A stretch of DNA of 64,000 nucleotides from Gamarada debralockiae (taxonomy: Eukaryota; Ascomycota; Leotiomycetes; Helotiales; Hyphodiscaceae), in assembly GCA_002803225.1 (NCBI GenBank), contig NXFV01000053.1, forward strand, positions 1-64,000. Direction: 5' to 3'. The position numbers and the translations under genes were made by a program. Positions 44,095-55,279 of the stretch are shown one piece after another. Numbering within the stretch: the stretch's first letter is position 1; each line of letters opens with the position of its first letter. The notes below the pieces were generated by a model. The model did not search any database. It had not been told where the DNA came from and worked only from the letters and a program-made list of their open reading frames with translations.

Positions 44095-45187
44095 CGCAGC
44101 TGCGCGAGGACTCCTGGTCTTCGCGCAAACGTCATCTCAGCGCAGCACAATGATCATCGCATAACGTATATTCAAACCAGCCCTCCATACCAATGCTCGA
44201 ACCCTCGAGAGCTCGAGTATGAGCCTACCGACAATTCTGTTCACTTGTCAAAGCGGTATCGAGCCTCGGCGGAAGATGGTGGTATTTCGAACTCGACCAA
44301 TACTTCATTGGGATCTGAGAATACTGAGGTCAATCATTCCTATCTCGGTTCGGCACTGGCAGATAACCCGGCTGCGCATCACTCTATTCATGATCCAAGT
44401 GCCTTTGATAGTGCTTTTGAATTTGGATATGACGATCCACTGGGCTTCTTGCCACTGCCAGCAAACTTAGGAAATAGCGCCTCAGACTCAGCCTTTGGTT
44501 TTGGGAACTTAGAGTCAATACTGCACGCTTCCGTCGCCGTTCACACAAGCTTTGACTATGGCTATGGTCTTAACGATTTCCCATCCTTTCCTTTTGATGA
44601 TTACATCAATCTCGAACCCGATCACACACCGACAACGTCTGCCGGGGGTTGCTGCAATATCTGATGGCGTTCCGCCTTCCATGCCAACCCCTGATTCGCT
44701 TCGGAACTCCCAAACTTCTATATCTTCTTCGTCCTCCGTGTTTCCTCATGGCCATGATTCCTCCGCGACTGGTTTACCTCCAGGCAATCTTGCATCGGCG
44801 GGTTCGTCTCCCGCTCCGACTGCCAAACTGGCCATATCGCCTTCCTCGTCCTTCGAATGTCAAGTGTGCCACAAGACTTTTTTTGAATTACGATTCAAGT
44901 ATGCTCACCACCACCCTCCCACCGTACATGATCGTGATCGCGTAATGGCATGCTAACAATTCCTCAGAAGCCACATGGACACTTGCAGAAGATTTGTTTG
45001 CTCATTCGAGGGATGCAACAGCGAATTCACAGAAGCTCGAAGCCGTGAAAGACACATTGAATCCTGTCACACAACCAAGAAGTACGGGCCTTGTGGAATG
45101 TGCGGTGGCTACTTCAAGCGAAACGACAAGTACAAAGACCATGCGAAGAAGTGCCTTTCTACAAGGAAGAGAAAGAGAGTGGTGTAG
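44095..45187 (+). pseudogene. C2H2 zinc-finger protein gene, no start and one frameshift
   Basis: The frame is open from 44095 but lacks an ATG before the conserved-looking part (TDNSVHLSKRYRASAEDGG). It runs through acidic/aromatic repeats (DSAFEFGYDDPLGFLPLP, DSAFGFGNLESIL) to about 44645. A G5 run at 44644-44648 shifts frame by one; with four Gs it would continue as AGVAAISDGVPPSMPTPDSL. An intron at about 44900-44968 (GTATGC...CTCAG, branch GCTAAC) joins FECQVCHKTFFELRFK to SHMDTCRRFVCSFEGC. Three finger-like motifs follow: FECQVCHKTF, FVCSFEGCNSEF and KYGPCGMCGGYFKRNDKYKD. The tail TRKRKRVV resembles a nuclear localisation signal. Probably a transcription-factor-like gene, decayed or with an unseen 5' exon. 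Confidence 0.6.
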
Positions 45188-45967
45188 TAACGAAAATATC
45201 GGGCTCACGATTATGGTAAACAGCAATTGAAAAGGAAGAGAGTTTATTGGTACCGTTTTGTTGTAACGCTCGCACGAGAGCTTCCTCGAGAAGTTTTGGC
45301 ATGTAGGAGGAGTGGCTGGATGGATTGGTTGCATGATCTGTGCTTTTTCCCTTTTGTCTTTTGTTCGTTTTGTTTGCTTGTGCTGTACCGGATTTTATTG
45401 TTTTATTGTTTTTTGTTTCTCCGCCCTCCGCCCTATCTGGTCACCCTCCTGTCACAAAAGTGACAATTTTGTCGAAGTGTTCGCACTCTACACGGTTGGC
45501 ACTGAAGACCTTCGCTGGCTTACCAGCATCATCATAGGTGCTACCTATTTGGCAGATGTCTACGCGTTTTCGAGTCTTCATTGGTTCATACACATACACA
45601 GCGTGGCATACGAGCTTGTCTCTACACCATCAATCACCTTTATGACCCTCCTCCCCACCCAGATAGGGCAAATTTCTTTTTGGTTCTTGCTTCGATTTTG
45701 GGTATCTTTTGGGTCTGATTTGAGAGTACTTCGCAGCAGCCGACAAGGCCAAGCAAGGATATAAGGCTCATAGTAGATGATTTTTGGCTTTAGATATGCT
45801 TCCCTGCCTAGTGACTTCGCAACAGCCGTAAGGCCGAGCAAGGATCTGGGGCTGAAGGTAGAGGTTTTGGATTTCGGGCAGTTATTCGATTACAGTAACA
45901 TCATTTGCTGCAAAAAAGCCTCCATCGAACCTGTGCTTCCCCTGGTGACATCGTAATGTTCTGAAAT
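45188..45967. other. Intergenic with a two-copy direct repeat
   Basis: ACTTCGCAGCAGCCGACAAG (from 45729) and ACTTCGCAACAGCCGTAAGG (from 45812) start two copies of a roughly 35 bp unit that includes GCAAGGAT, about 83 bp apart. No gene recognised. Confidence 0.35.
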
Positions 45968-48900
45968 TCAGGTAGCACCCGCTCCTTCACCCAACCCAGT
46001 TGCCTTCGTCCGCTTCTTCCTACCCCTCCTAGATTTCTTCTGAGGCGAAGCATTTTCATGAGTGGTTAACAAAGGTCCATTGAACAGTGCGTTCGCTTCT
46101 CGCCAAGATGGATTGAGTTCCGTAAGTCGAATCATGAGTCGCGATGCCAGTGGCAATGGTCGGGGATATGAGCTCCATCGGTCGGCTTTACCATCCAATA
46201 ATTCTTCCTGGACTATCAGAAGTGTTTGTAGGTGAAATGACGCTTCCTCGGAAAAGCTTACTAAGATAGATGTCAATAGTTTTTTGGGGATAAGTGATCA
46301 GTGTGCAGACTTACGTAAAGGTGCTTCCGGAACGACTTTGCCGGGTGGGAGATACTCTTGACGTCCAACTGGAACAGGGGAAATGCACAATGGAAGTTTT
46401 GGGAAAGCTACCTTATATTCAGGAGTATTTCGTCGACCAATAGCGCCTAGTTTCGGGGTGGAATTATTCGTCCCAGGCTCGCTGGGCAGGAAGACGCAGT
46501 ACTTTTTCCCATTATGGTCAAACGAGTAGAGGGATAAAGGTGAAGCTGTCGCTCTTTTCAGGTTCACTACTCGGTGCTTCCTTTGATTCGGATGGATTCC
46601 ACTCAAGATATAAACCTTTGTCTCGTATCTCAGGCCTGAATTCAAGTCTTCCAAGCCATAGACTTCACTATGGGCCTCAGTGCGGATGTGCTCCATTAGC
46701 CGCAGTAGCCCATATGAGCAGTTGATAACTTCTCCTGGGCGGTGAAATGCGAGGGGCAGACTGGCGTCTTCGGAGTGAGCAATTTTATCGGGTGCTGCAC
46801 GCGGTTGGGCTTGGAGATTGTATGCCTGGAATGGGGTGATCGGAATTGCGGGGAATCTCTCTCGTCGTCCTCTGCATTTTTGGTTAGTACTGCATAGGAC
46901 TATCTATTGGGGGTCCATGCCTGTTTACTCCTCGACCTGTCATATCAGCTTTGATCACAGGGGCATCGTCGAGGAGAAACCATTTATCCTGTCTCTTCTT
47001 ATCGTTCAATCTCTTTTCAGAGAGATCAAAGCTGTTGATGTACCTGTGTTTGGGTTTCGAGCTTTTCGACAGATGGACCTCCAAGATCTTAAGGACAATC
47101 GCTGGTACAGCTGGGTTAAGTATATGTTCCCCTAGCTCTAAGCTCCTAGCGATGGAGTCTATAGTCTTAAAAGCCTTTGGAGTTGGCTTCCTTGGTGAGC
47201 GACTCTGAATTTTTCTTTGACGGTTAGTTGGAACTTTAGCATAAGAACCTTGTCTCCAGTCTTTAGCTCTCCCAATGCCAGCTTTCCAATGAACAATTTT
47301 CTGTCGGCCCATGAGTTGTAGATGCACCTTCGTATCTTCATGGCCGTGCTCGAATTCACCATCATTGACTGTGTTGATACTGGAGGCTTCTTGGAGCGTT
47401 ATTTGGAGCTTTAAGGGTTGGTCAATGTTCCTGGACCTAGTCCTTAGTCTCGTCTCTACCAGTGTGTGAAGAGTCAAAGCCGCGACACTTCTTTCATACT
47501 GCCAAAGAATATGGAACAGAGGATTATATTTTGGCCTATTCTTGTTTTCGGGACTGAATATGCTCTCGATCCATAGGTACCATTCTCTACGGAAGACCTT
47601 GTGATCCATTGCGGACTGAAAAGGGTCGCGCGAGGAATCCTTTTGTCCAGGTGGATTCCGTAGATGACTAAACAAGTATTCGACGTACTTCCATGGAGAA
47701 TGAAATTCCCAAGGCGATAAAAACGGTGTAGAATGTGTCGAGCGATAGTATGGAAGCTCTATATCCTCATGAAGTTTTTCGCGTAATAATAGGTCAAGTT
47801 CCGTGAGCTTCGAAATGTACTCATCCAGAGGCGGAAGAACTTCGTCATAGATCGTATCAACTATCCTATGAAAATCTTCCCTACGCGCGCTTTTGCTTCC
47901 CGTAGGCTTGGACTGTACCGTCTTGCCAGAGACAGCAGGCTTCAATGTCGGAGAGTATGTAGAGGCGGAAAAGTCCATATTTTCTTCAGGAAAACAGTCT
48001 TCATCATCTTCGACGGTCGGCGGTCTCCAGTTTGATTTGGACATCAAAGGGGATCGTTCTTCCTTCTCCATGTTAGCCTCGAAAGGTCCATCCCCCTTAT
48101 CCTCGACGGTCGGCGGTCTCCAGTTTGATTTGGACATCAAAGGGGATCGTTCTTCCTTCTCCATGCTAGCCTCGAAAGGCCCATCCTCCTCATCCTCGAC
48201 GGTCGGCGGTTTCCAGTTCGATTTGGGCGGTGAAGATGCTCTTTCGGGCCATATTTTGATTTCGAAACGACTCTCTTCTTCATTAGTGACATATGGTGGC
48301 CTCCAGTTCGATATAGGTCGTTCATTGACGAGATCTCCTTTCTTATCAACTTCCCTCATGGAGGGCTGCCTGGGTGATTCAGGTCGTTGTGAGGGCTCAT
48401 TCTGTATCCCTCGGGATATAGTATCGGGTGTCACGTCATCTTTCCCTAATATCTCGACTCGATAGTTCTTGAAACGTGAGGTATTTGATAGGAGATTCTG
48501 AGCCATGTAGACAAAATCTTCCTTCGTGATGGAGGGATCAGTCAACGGTCGCAGTGCCTCTTCTACGCTCGGTAGTTGAAATTCAATCCCGGTTTGAAGC
48601 CGTATAGATCGCAATCGCTCTACATATTCTGCCTGGAGTTCTGAAAGCGTTGGAAGACCCGAGAAACTGGAAACTCCGAAGACCGAGTCTGCTTTGTCTT
48701 TTCTGAAGCCTTGTCTCTTTCGCTCGCCGCACATAGAGGAATTAACCGCTCCAGCAGCTATGCCCTTGGTAGTCCCCTGTCCCGTCGAGAATTCAGGCAA
48801 ATTATTGGTTTCCGCGACTTCCTGTGTGTCTCTGTCGTCATTTGCTGTGGAGGAAAAGTTCATATTCTGACGCAGCTCATACTGCGGACGCGAATACCCT

Positions 48901-49307
48901 CCCTCTTCTTGGACTGGTGCCGATCGTTCATATTCTTCTTGCTCTCTGGCTGGAATCGCTCCTTTGGGGAAACCAACAGCTCCAGAGGGCGCACCATCGT
49001 TTTGTGAGATAAAATGTGACTTCTCTGGCTTCTGTTTCTTCTTTGGAGTGGTGCCGGGCGGCGAAGACTTCGAGATTGATCTTTGTCCGCCATAGCTTCT
49101 CTTTATATTTGCTCTGAAAGCAGCATCAAAGTCACTATTGTTGTTCTTTGGATCAGTTTTCTTAGCATTTCTGTTCCAAAGTCAGTGATGTAGGCCCAAA
49201 TTATGGCTTTGAGGGAGCTCGAGTGGCGTGGATCAACAATGAATGGAGTCAAGGGAGAAACATGCTGCTAATACTCACGGCTTGCTAAAGGTTTGCTTAG
49301 TTGCCAT
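45968..49307 (-). CDS. Large unknown protein with four 31-residue NW(R/K)PP repeats
   Basis: Starts MATKQTFSKP (49307-49279), joined by a 108 bp intron in phase to NAKKTDPKNNNSDFDAAFRA (49170 onward). The main exon runs to about 46930. A poorly resolved intron (branch TACTAAC, acceptor ATGCAG near 46874) leads to RRERFPAIPITPFQAYNLQ. An intron at 46261-46314 leads to LSFSEEASFHLQTLLIVQEE and the stop at 45968. Total about 1,030 residues. Residues roughly 300-400 hold four copies of SNWRPPTVEDEEDGPFE-like repeats. The middle part is helical (DFHRIVDTIYDEVLPPLDEY) and the C-terminus is basic (KKSRRGRKKRTKAT). No domain recognised; nuclear location is plausible. Confidence 0.7.
47980..48351 (-). 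repeat. 93 bp coding tandem repeat, four units
   Basis: Units are anchored by CGACGGTCGGCGGT at about 48011, 48104 and 48197, with a diverged fourth near 48290; spacing is exactly 93 bp (31 codons). The middle two units are nearly identical at the DNA level. The pattern indicates recent in-frame duplication within the large unknown gene. Confidence 0.85.
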
Positions 49308-49915
49308 CCTGTGGAGCGGATTTCCTTGAATTTGTGTTGCAAAAACTCTGAAACCAAGACGAGGCTGTCAGACGGCCGCAGTGGCAGATCAGTTTTTCCA
49401 GTTATCGTGGAGCGAGATGTGGTGGCGAGGAGTCTCTTAGTACTGCAATCCAGCTCCAGAAGAGACAAGAAGAGCCGTAAGAATTTTTCTCAAATCCGCC
49501 TGAACCAAGGACCGTCACAAAACATTCTTGAACGAGGACGAGGTGCCAGAGCCACAATTGCAAAGCCTCACCGAAGGGCCATCGCTGTAAACCAATCGCT
49601 TCTGCGTCACATATGATTGGTCAATCTATCCCGTATCAGCTGCTTCCTGCGGTCACGGGAGCCGATTCTGCTTAGGCAACGTCAACGTTCAGACTTGAAA
49701 CTCATATATTGTCGCTAATAAATGAGTCTGGAATTCATGTTTACAACTTGGATGCGGCCAGAAATTTTGGTTTTCTCTAAGTTAGAGCAGCTCAATGATT
49801 GGGAAAGATTGTTTTGGCTTCGGTACATCATTCTTAGAAGCAGAATGATGAGGTTCAGTGGAGAATGTTGCGAGGGTTGATTGGTACTATGAATAATTTT
49901 TAGCGTAGATCTTAC
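49308..49915. other. Intergenic, no gene recognised
   Basis: Upstream region of the large repeat protein gene. A plus frame at 49293-49616 has no motif. Confidence 0.4.
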
Positions 49916-50050
49916 TGAAAGATACTGGAGTAGGGGCGCCGTCGGCCCAAGCGTACCAACCCGTTCAGCTGTGTCTCCAGGATGGTCGAACCGGGAAGCG
50001 AGGTCCAGAAGACTATTCTTGATCTTGTCTCTGGCCTCAAAACCATCCAA
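49916..50050 (-). pseudogene. Isolated 5' exon, possibly of an O-methyltransferase
   Basis: MDGFEARDKIKNSLLDLASR FDHPGDTAERVG...LLQYLS is followed by a good donor (GTAAGA at 49915). The helix followed by a DTAxR motif resembles the N-terminal dimerisation segment of fungal O-methyltransferases. No downstream exon with a SAM-binding motif is found. It lies between the large unknown gene and LTR copy 3. Low certainty. Confidence 0.25.
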
Positions 50051-50419
50051 TTATCACCTAAATGTCTTAGCATACGGCACGTGCACGTAATTGCTGAGCA
50101 ATCTAACTTCAAAATCATCAATACGATAGAATTGCGTTGTTTTCAGCGTGCACGTGCCGTAGACTCTAAAGGTCACACTACCTTCTCAATATCGGTCGGC
50201 AGGACGAAGCCGCAAAGGTGCATCAGTATCAAACTCGGGAAGCCTGTCATAAAGAGCAGTTAGCGCTAGCAGACTAGTATGGATTCTGACAGGACGGGAA
50301 TGCTTTGTTGCACATCGCAATGATAACGCGGAGCCATTGCCTTTAGCCATCTAGGATGTTGATTGGGCAATAACTAAACCAACCTAAGGACCTAAGTGTT
50401 GTTATGAGAACCCTAATAC
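50051..50419. other. Intergenic, no gene recognised
   Basis: Spacer between the isolated exon and LTR copy 3. Two GCACGTGY/RCACGTGC sites (near 50078 and 50150) are present. No gene. Confidence 0.35.
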
Positions 50420-50643
50420 TGAAGTGCATATAGCGCTAGTCCAAAATAGGCTTCGAAAGCTTCAATTCAAAAATCTCTACCCTTTCGTACAGAGTTCAAC
50501 CCATCTGTTATATCTACAGCTTGATATCGCTTATTACTGTTGCCTGTCCCGATAGCTAGTTGCCTGTCCCGATATCTTGTTGCCTGTACCGATAGCCTGC
50601 TGCCTGTCCCTAGATATCACCGTACCTTCTAGACCTATCAACA
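50420..50643 (-). repeat. Solo LTR-like element, copy 3
   Basis: 224 bp on the minus strand. It begins TGTTGATAGGTCTAGAAGGT then ACGGTGATATCT, nearly identical to copies 1 and 2. It then holds four 20 bp units with TGCCTGTCCCGATA on the plus strand (50539-50619), then CAAGCTGTAGATATAACAGA, GGGTTGAAC and GAGATTTTTGAATTGAAG. It ends AAGCCTATTTTGGACTAG...CACTTCA. Same layout as copy 2 but with unrelated internal units. No coding sequence flanks it. Confidence 0.7.
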
Positions 50644-51314
50644 CTAAGCACGTCCTAACTTTAACTATCGGCTTGATGGTTAGTGGTTTTTAACTTACTC
50701 ATACTTTCTGTTAGCCAGTAGTGTGTGTATCGTCCTGAATCACGGCGTTATCCTTGTTCGGTCAGTCAGATTTCTGTTGCAGTATCTACTGTCGTCGAAT
50801 TTTAGCTCGTAGCATGTCGTCAGTTACTGTGAGACGTTGCACTGTCCCTTCAGGCCTCTGTGGGTTAGTTTAACACGGGACGGGAAAGTCGAAGAACTCT
50901 AAGCTGTGAGTTACAGTAACCGACGGATCAACGTAGCAGTTATTGTGCGTCCGAATTCGGAAGTGCGCGCGGGGAGACAGCGTAGGGTGGAATCCTCTTT
51001 GGAGTGCACCAACCGACCACGGGAGATCTCACCGTATACGGGAGAACCTCTGTCGGCGGAGGGTACCGGGATGATACGTTTGAACTGAATACCACACCGA
51101 TCCCATTGGAAGAGATGTGGGCTAAGCGGAAGGTCTCTCGCCAGGGCCATATATGCATAATGGCCGAAATGTTGAGCGCATTGCAGAAGTGTCAGAGAGT
51201 GGAGTGATAAAGCAGTCAGGAGGCGGCTCCTAAGTTCAAAGGAAGATAGGGTCGTTGTACAGAGTATTAACGCCCGCCAACGCAATCTATCGTCAAAGGG
51301 GACGATGAAGACAT
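50644..51314. other. Intergenic, no gene recognised
   Basis: 670 bp between LTR copy 3 and the 2EXR gene's stop. Frames on both strands (50911-51318 minus, 51004-51207 plus) have no motif. Confidence 0.4.
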
Positions 51315-52400
51315 TCATCTACATTCAAGACGCACAAAACTAAGTGTAATCTTTTTTCGTGCAGGATGAGCTCCCGTGTACTCCACACACCATGACTTCC
51401 AATATTCCAACATTTCCAAATCCAGTGGCGGATTAATGTTGCGCTCCCATCCATCCTCATCAGCGACCAGGGTCAAGTTCGTACTATAGTGCGAGTTGAG
51501 AGATAATTCCTCAGGTTCGAGCTGCCATACTACCGAGACATGTTCCAAGGCTTCAAGGTCGTCAAGATGTATGTCTTCCGGGTAGCAGACGGAAATAGCA
51601 AGGTGGCGGATCTGAGAAATGACGTCTGAGGGTAGGGTGTTCGGATCATCTGCTGCCCACAGTTCGTGCTCATCGAGCGCTGATATTGTATCGATATCGA
51701 AATTGATATAAATCTGATAGTCGTCCTGGTTAATCCGGGACCCTTGTATGTTTTCCTCAAGTTTAAGAGAATGGAATGCTTCATAGGCTTTAAGACCAAC
51801 TCCTCTAGACTCTCGGCACGTGTGCAGTATAGCGGGCGTGAATGGACGTGCGACCAGTCGGTAACGTATCTCCTTTATTACGTAGCTTAGGAGTAGAATC
51901 CGCGGGATAATAGATGCATTCCAGATCTGTAGTCGCAGTTCGGCCGGGAGCTTTGGGAAGAAGAGGAACTTGTCCAACGGATTTGCATCTACATACAAGT
52001 CAGCTTAACTCTTGAGAATAAAGATGAAGAGAGCCAAGCTAACTATTAGTGGAATAAGAAGGAGTCTTACTTTTTTTCGCTGCGGCTACCGCTGCATCCC
52101 TACCCATCTGGTATAAAGATCTCTTATCTACATGTAGCAGTCAGTTCAAGTGTCCAGTAAAGATTGTCGTTTTGGTAAGTGGAGAGACTCCAGTGACTTA
52201 CGCAGCCTTGCCAGAGCTCTTTGCGTCTCATCGACTTGCAATTCGAATGTCCTTAGGACCTTAGCTGCTGCTTTTTCGTTGCAAGCATTCAGAGTCAGAG
52301 AGGCCACCTGCTCCTCGAGAGCAGAAAGGGTGGATATGAACGAGTTCTTGATGCCATCTACCTCGACTTGTGGTGGGGGTGACGCGTCTGCACTTGCCAT
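51315..52400 (-). CDS. 2EXR-domain protein
   Basis: Three exons, 52400-52202, 52127-52071 and 51988-51315, in matching phases; 309 residues. The N-terminus MASADASPPPQVEVDGIKNS leads into a coiled coil (ALEEQVASLTLNACNEKAAA, then DETQRALARLR). The C-terminal 2EXR domain opens FLFFPKLPAELRLQIWNASI, with PRILLLSYV, ILHTCRESRGVGLKAYEAF and later YINFDIDTISALDEHE. 2EXR proteins are abundant in ascomycetes and functionally unknown. The first two exons are easily missed. The ATG is only 40 bp from a transposon-like element, whose inner sequence must then contain the promoter or 5' leader. Confidence 0.85.
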
Positions 52401-52440
52401 TGTGATTTATCGTGTGTCGTGCGTGATGATTTTGCGTCTG

Positions 52441-52969
52441 TAGGGCTCCGATATGAATTTGAATGCACGAATAATTCATGAATTAAATGAATTTGAAGGA
52501 ATTTAAATCGTTCAAGCATCATTCATGAATAACCCCGAATATTTTGTGAATTAATAGTCGGGCGCTAAGGCACTCCTTTAGGGTCCTACCCTAAAACCGG
52601 CGCTTTCTCCAGCTATGAGGGGGTCCCATTCATAAATTTACAGAATGATATCACGTGCCCAGGCCTTCCTAAACAATAGGGTTGGCAGCTGGAACATGCC
52701 TCTTTAGGGTATCATTCTTTTTAAACCAATATAGGGTATCGTAAATATAAAATTATCCTTTAAGCCAATAATTTAAGAAGAGAGTTATTTTAGGAGTGTT
52801 TTTTCAAGTCACGGGGCAAAATTTTAGCTATTATCTCCAACGTGACTTATTGGATTTAATTCATGAATTTTTTGATCATTTTCATTATATGAATAAAGCC
52901 TCGGAAGATTATTTGAATTTAAATGATGAATTGGGGGAAAATATGTGAATTATTCATATCGAAGCCCTA
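52441..52969. mobile_element. Non-autonomous TIR element (MITE-like), 529 bp
   Basis: Left end TAGGGCTCCGATATGAAT and right end, reversed, TAGGGCTTCGATATGAAT differ at one base of 18; both start with TA, which could be a TA target duplication. Inside are repeated AATTCATGAATT-type boxes at both sides and no coding sequence. AT content is far above the flanks. Family not assigned; Tc1/mariner-like (TA) is possible. It sits directly upstream of the 2EXR gene. Confidence 0.75.
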
Positions 52970-54326
52970 AGGGGACCATATCCAAGCCTCAACAACCAGA
53001 GTGCTAGTTGTAAATAATAGTAAACAAGCAGACTAGGTCATTTCCAAATATCGTTGAACCTCTAGCTGGTTGTTGTTTGTTTGAAGAAATTTCCTTATTT
53101 CAAATTATATTGTTGTCAAGGTGAAGAGATGCGCGGCTTCACTTTTACGGCCTTCCTCGGAAAGAAAGAAGACCGTGGCAGACGTTTTCCCACAATCTAA
53201 GCTATCAAATCATACTGGTTCCTCAGTATTCCAACCTCAACTCACGCATCTAACCACCCACTGCCCTCCCCTTTCTCCCCTTGGGTCCCTCCTTCACGCA
53301 CCTCATCAAATCGGTCAAAACCCGGCGCACCCTTCAACTGACATTTATCCCTCCAAATCTCGATTCTCCTCCTTTCCGCCCTCTCCAACTCCTTTGCCCC
53401 TCTCGCCTCCTCGGTTTTCCACAATACAAAGACCAGCCAACAACACGCTCGCCTCCCCACTGCCAGACGACGTATCCTCACTGCTGAGATCATGTACGTT
53501 CCCAGGTTCTGACGGCTCGGGCCTCGAGATCTGCCAACCAGTCGATGGACACCGAGAAGGTGGAATCTTGAAGCGTGAGATGTCTGCGCAGATGCGACAG
53601 CTGTGTGGAGCCGCTGGGGTGGGACTATGGTGGTGCGGGGGACGTGAGTGATAGGAGGAAGAGGTGGGATTGTCTGTGGAGCTTGGATGGAAGGGTCTCG
53701 TTGGGTGTTGGCAGAGGGCGTGAGTCCATAGCCGTTGTTTGGCCTGTTTGAGCTTCTGAAATCGTTTAAGGGGAATTATTTGAAGAATGCCATGGAGCCC
53801 GGTTTGGTGGAGCCAAAAGAATGGAAGGATATTTATTGTTTACATTGAGGATCTACATGACGATTTCAATCGTTCATGTAAAGAGGCACATTCAGAGCAG
53901 CGGATGCATCCCGATATTGAGAGGCATCCGTGATTGTGGACCTTTACGGTACGATTGGCAATACGCCACCCACGTTTTATGATTGAAGAAGGGGCTGATT
54001 AGGGCCTATCTGCAATTGTTATGAATGTGCAAGAGCAATGGAGAAAGCGGCTCCGGGTAGTGGGACCAGCTTGATTCAATCAATCGCGAAGCTGCCAGAA
54101 CGATTGAACGAATGAAACAATATGCTGCAATTGTCAAAATCAACGCTTTTCTATAATACATCCTGATCTCTAAATGCCGTTTCTATGCGCAAGTTATGGT
54201 CTCCTCCCCTCCCGAACATGATTGTGTCGCTGATCAGCCTTCCCCATATCCACCATTATCCCTCGAATCATCGATCCATGAGCCGATCCAATGTCGTATA
54301 CTCCATCCCTATTATACACAACTCCA
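52970..54326. other. Intergenic, no gene recognised
   Basis: 1.36 kb. A Pro/Ser-rich frame at 53121-53651 (176 residues) comes from a CT-rich tract and has no domain; I do not call it a gene. The rest shows nothing. Confidence 0.35.
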
Positions 54327-55279
54327 TCAAATGTATATCTCGCCACTGCGATGACGGGCAGCAGAAGCTCGGGCCGCAGCTTCCTTCTTTGCCTTTGCTT
54401 CAGCTGTCTTCGCTTCCAAGCATCCAGGACAGTCGCATTCAAAGCCGTAGTTTAGGTGAAGGAGACGGCGATCAACTTGTTTGCCCATGTAGCTTATAGT
54501 GAGTTCCTCTCCCGCTGTGACTTCTCTCAACGTTGAAACTACCATGTACTCCAGCTTTGCATCCCATTTGTATGTGCAGCTGGTGTGGGGGTGGCAGGCG
54601 TGATTGAAGCGAGAGCAGTTGAGGAAGATGCCATTTTTACTTCCGGAGAGTTTGAAACTAAAGTACAAATCGGATCAGAATTTGTCCAAGCTATAAGTCA
54701 GCTCGTAGAGGAACTTGCCAGTTTGTTTTGAAAATGCCGTGGACTTTGTCCGTGTCAATGCCAACCCAGTGGTGCAACTTGTCATAAGCTTGCTTCCTCT
54801 CTCTCGATAGTGCCCAATATTTCCATCCAACCTCGTCGAAAAAGTAGACTTTAAAGAGTGGCTTTTCGGTGATGATGACCGTGTCAACGGGGATGTGTCG
54901 GGTTGCAAAGGCACCGAGGCCACCCTTGGAAGATGGGCGGACTTCGAAATATTCGTTAGAGAAATATGGCGAGAAATAAGAAGAGGAGGCGGAGGATGAG
55001 GAGAAGGAAGAGCTATGAGGAGAAATGTTAGGGCTGGTGACGAATGCAAGCCACTCTGCTCCGGAGGCAGGAGGCGATTGAATTGTTCGCTTTGGTGCTG
55101 CTCTAGGCTGTGCTCGATACTGCTGTCTATCGTTAGCATACGCTCAATAGATCAGAGGCAAGAACGATGCTGACCTTCCGGCCGTTCCATTTGAACGCAG
55201 TGAGCCATTTCTCAGAGTCATCTGCCTGTAATATGGGGTCAAATGACACCCGTCGTGCCATCTGGAACTCTGGAATCAT
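54327..55279 (-). CDS. SET-domain protein (methyltransferase-like)
   Basis: Three exons, 55279-55175, 55122-54719 and 54657-54327, giving 279 residues. It starts MIPEFQMARRVSFDPILQAD (the inner Met at 55261 is an alternative). The SET domain begins YFEVRPSSKGGLGAFATRHI and continues IITEKPLFKV. After the second intron comes FKLSGSKNGIFLNCSRFNHA CHP, the NHxC motif, then GEELTISYMG, and the post-SET cysteines FECDCPGC. The second intron has a GC donor (GCAAGT, 54718) and TTTAG acceptor; no GT donor keeps the frame. SET proteins methylate lysines on histones or other proteins; target unknown. Degenerate tandem repeats lie upstream. Confidence 0.88.

Noticed and set aside
49980..50000. GGTTCGACC-like box on the minus strand
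   Set aside because: No T-stem pairing; it lies within an open frame of the isolated exon.
53121..53651. 176-residue Pro/Ser-rich frame
   Set aside because: It arises from a CT-rich tract; no domain and a competing antisense frame.
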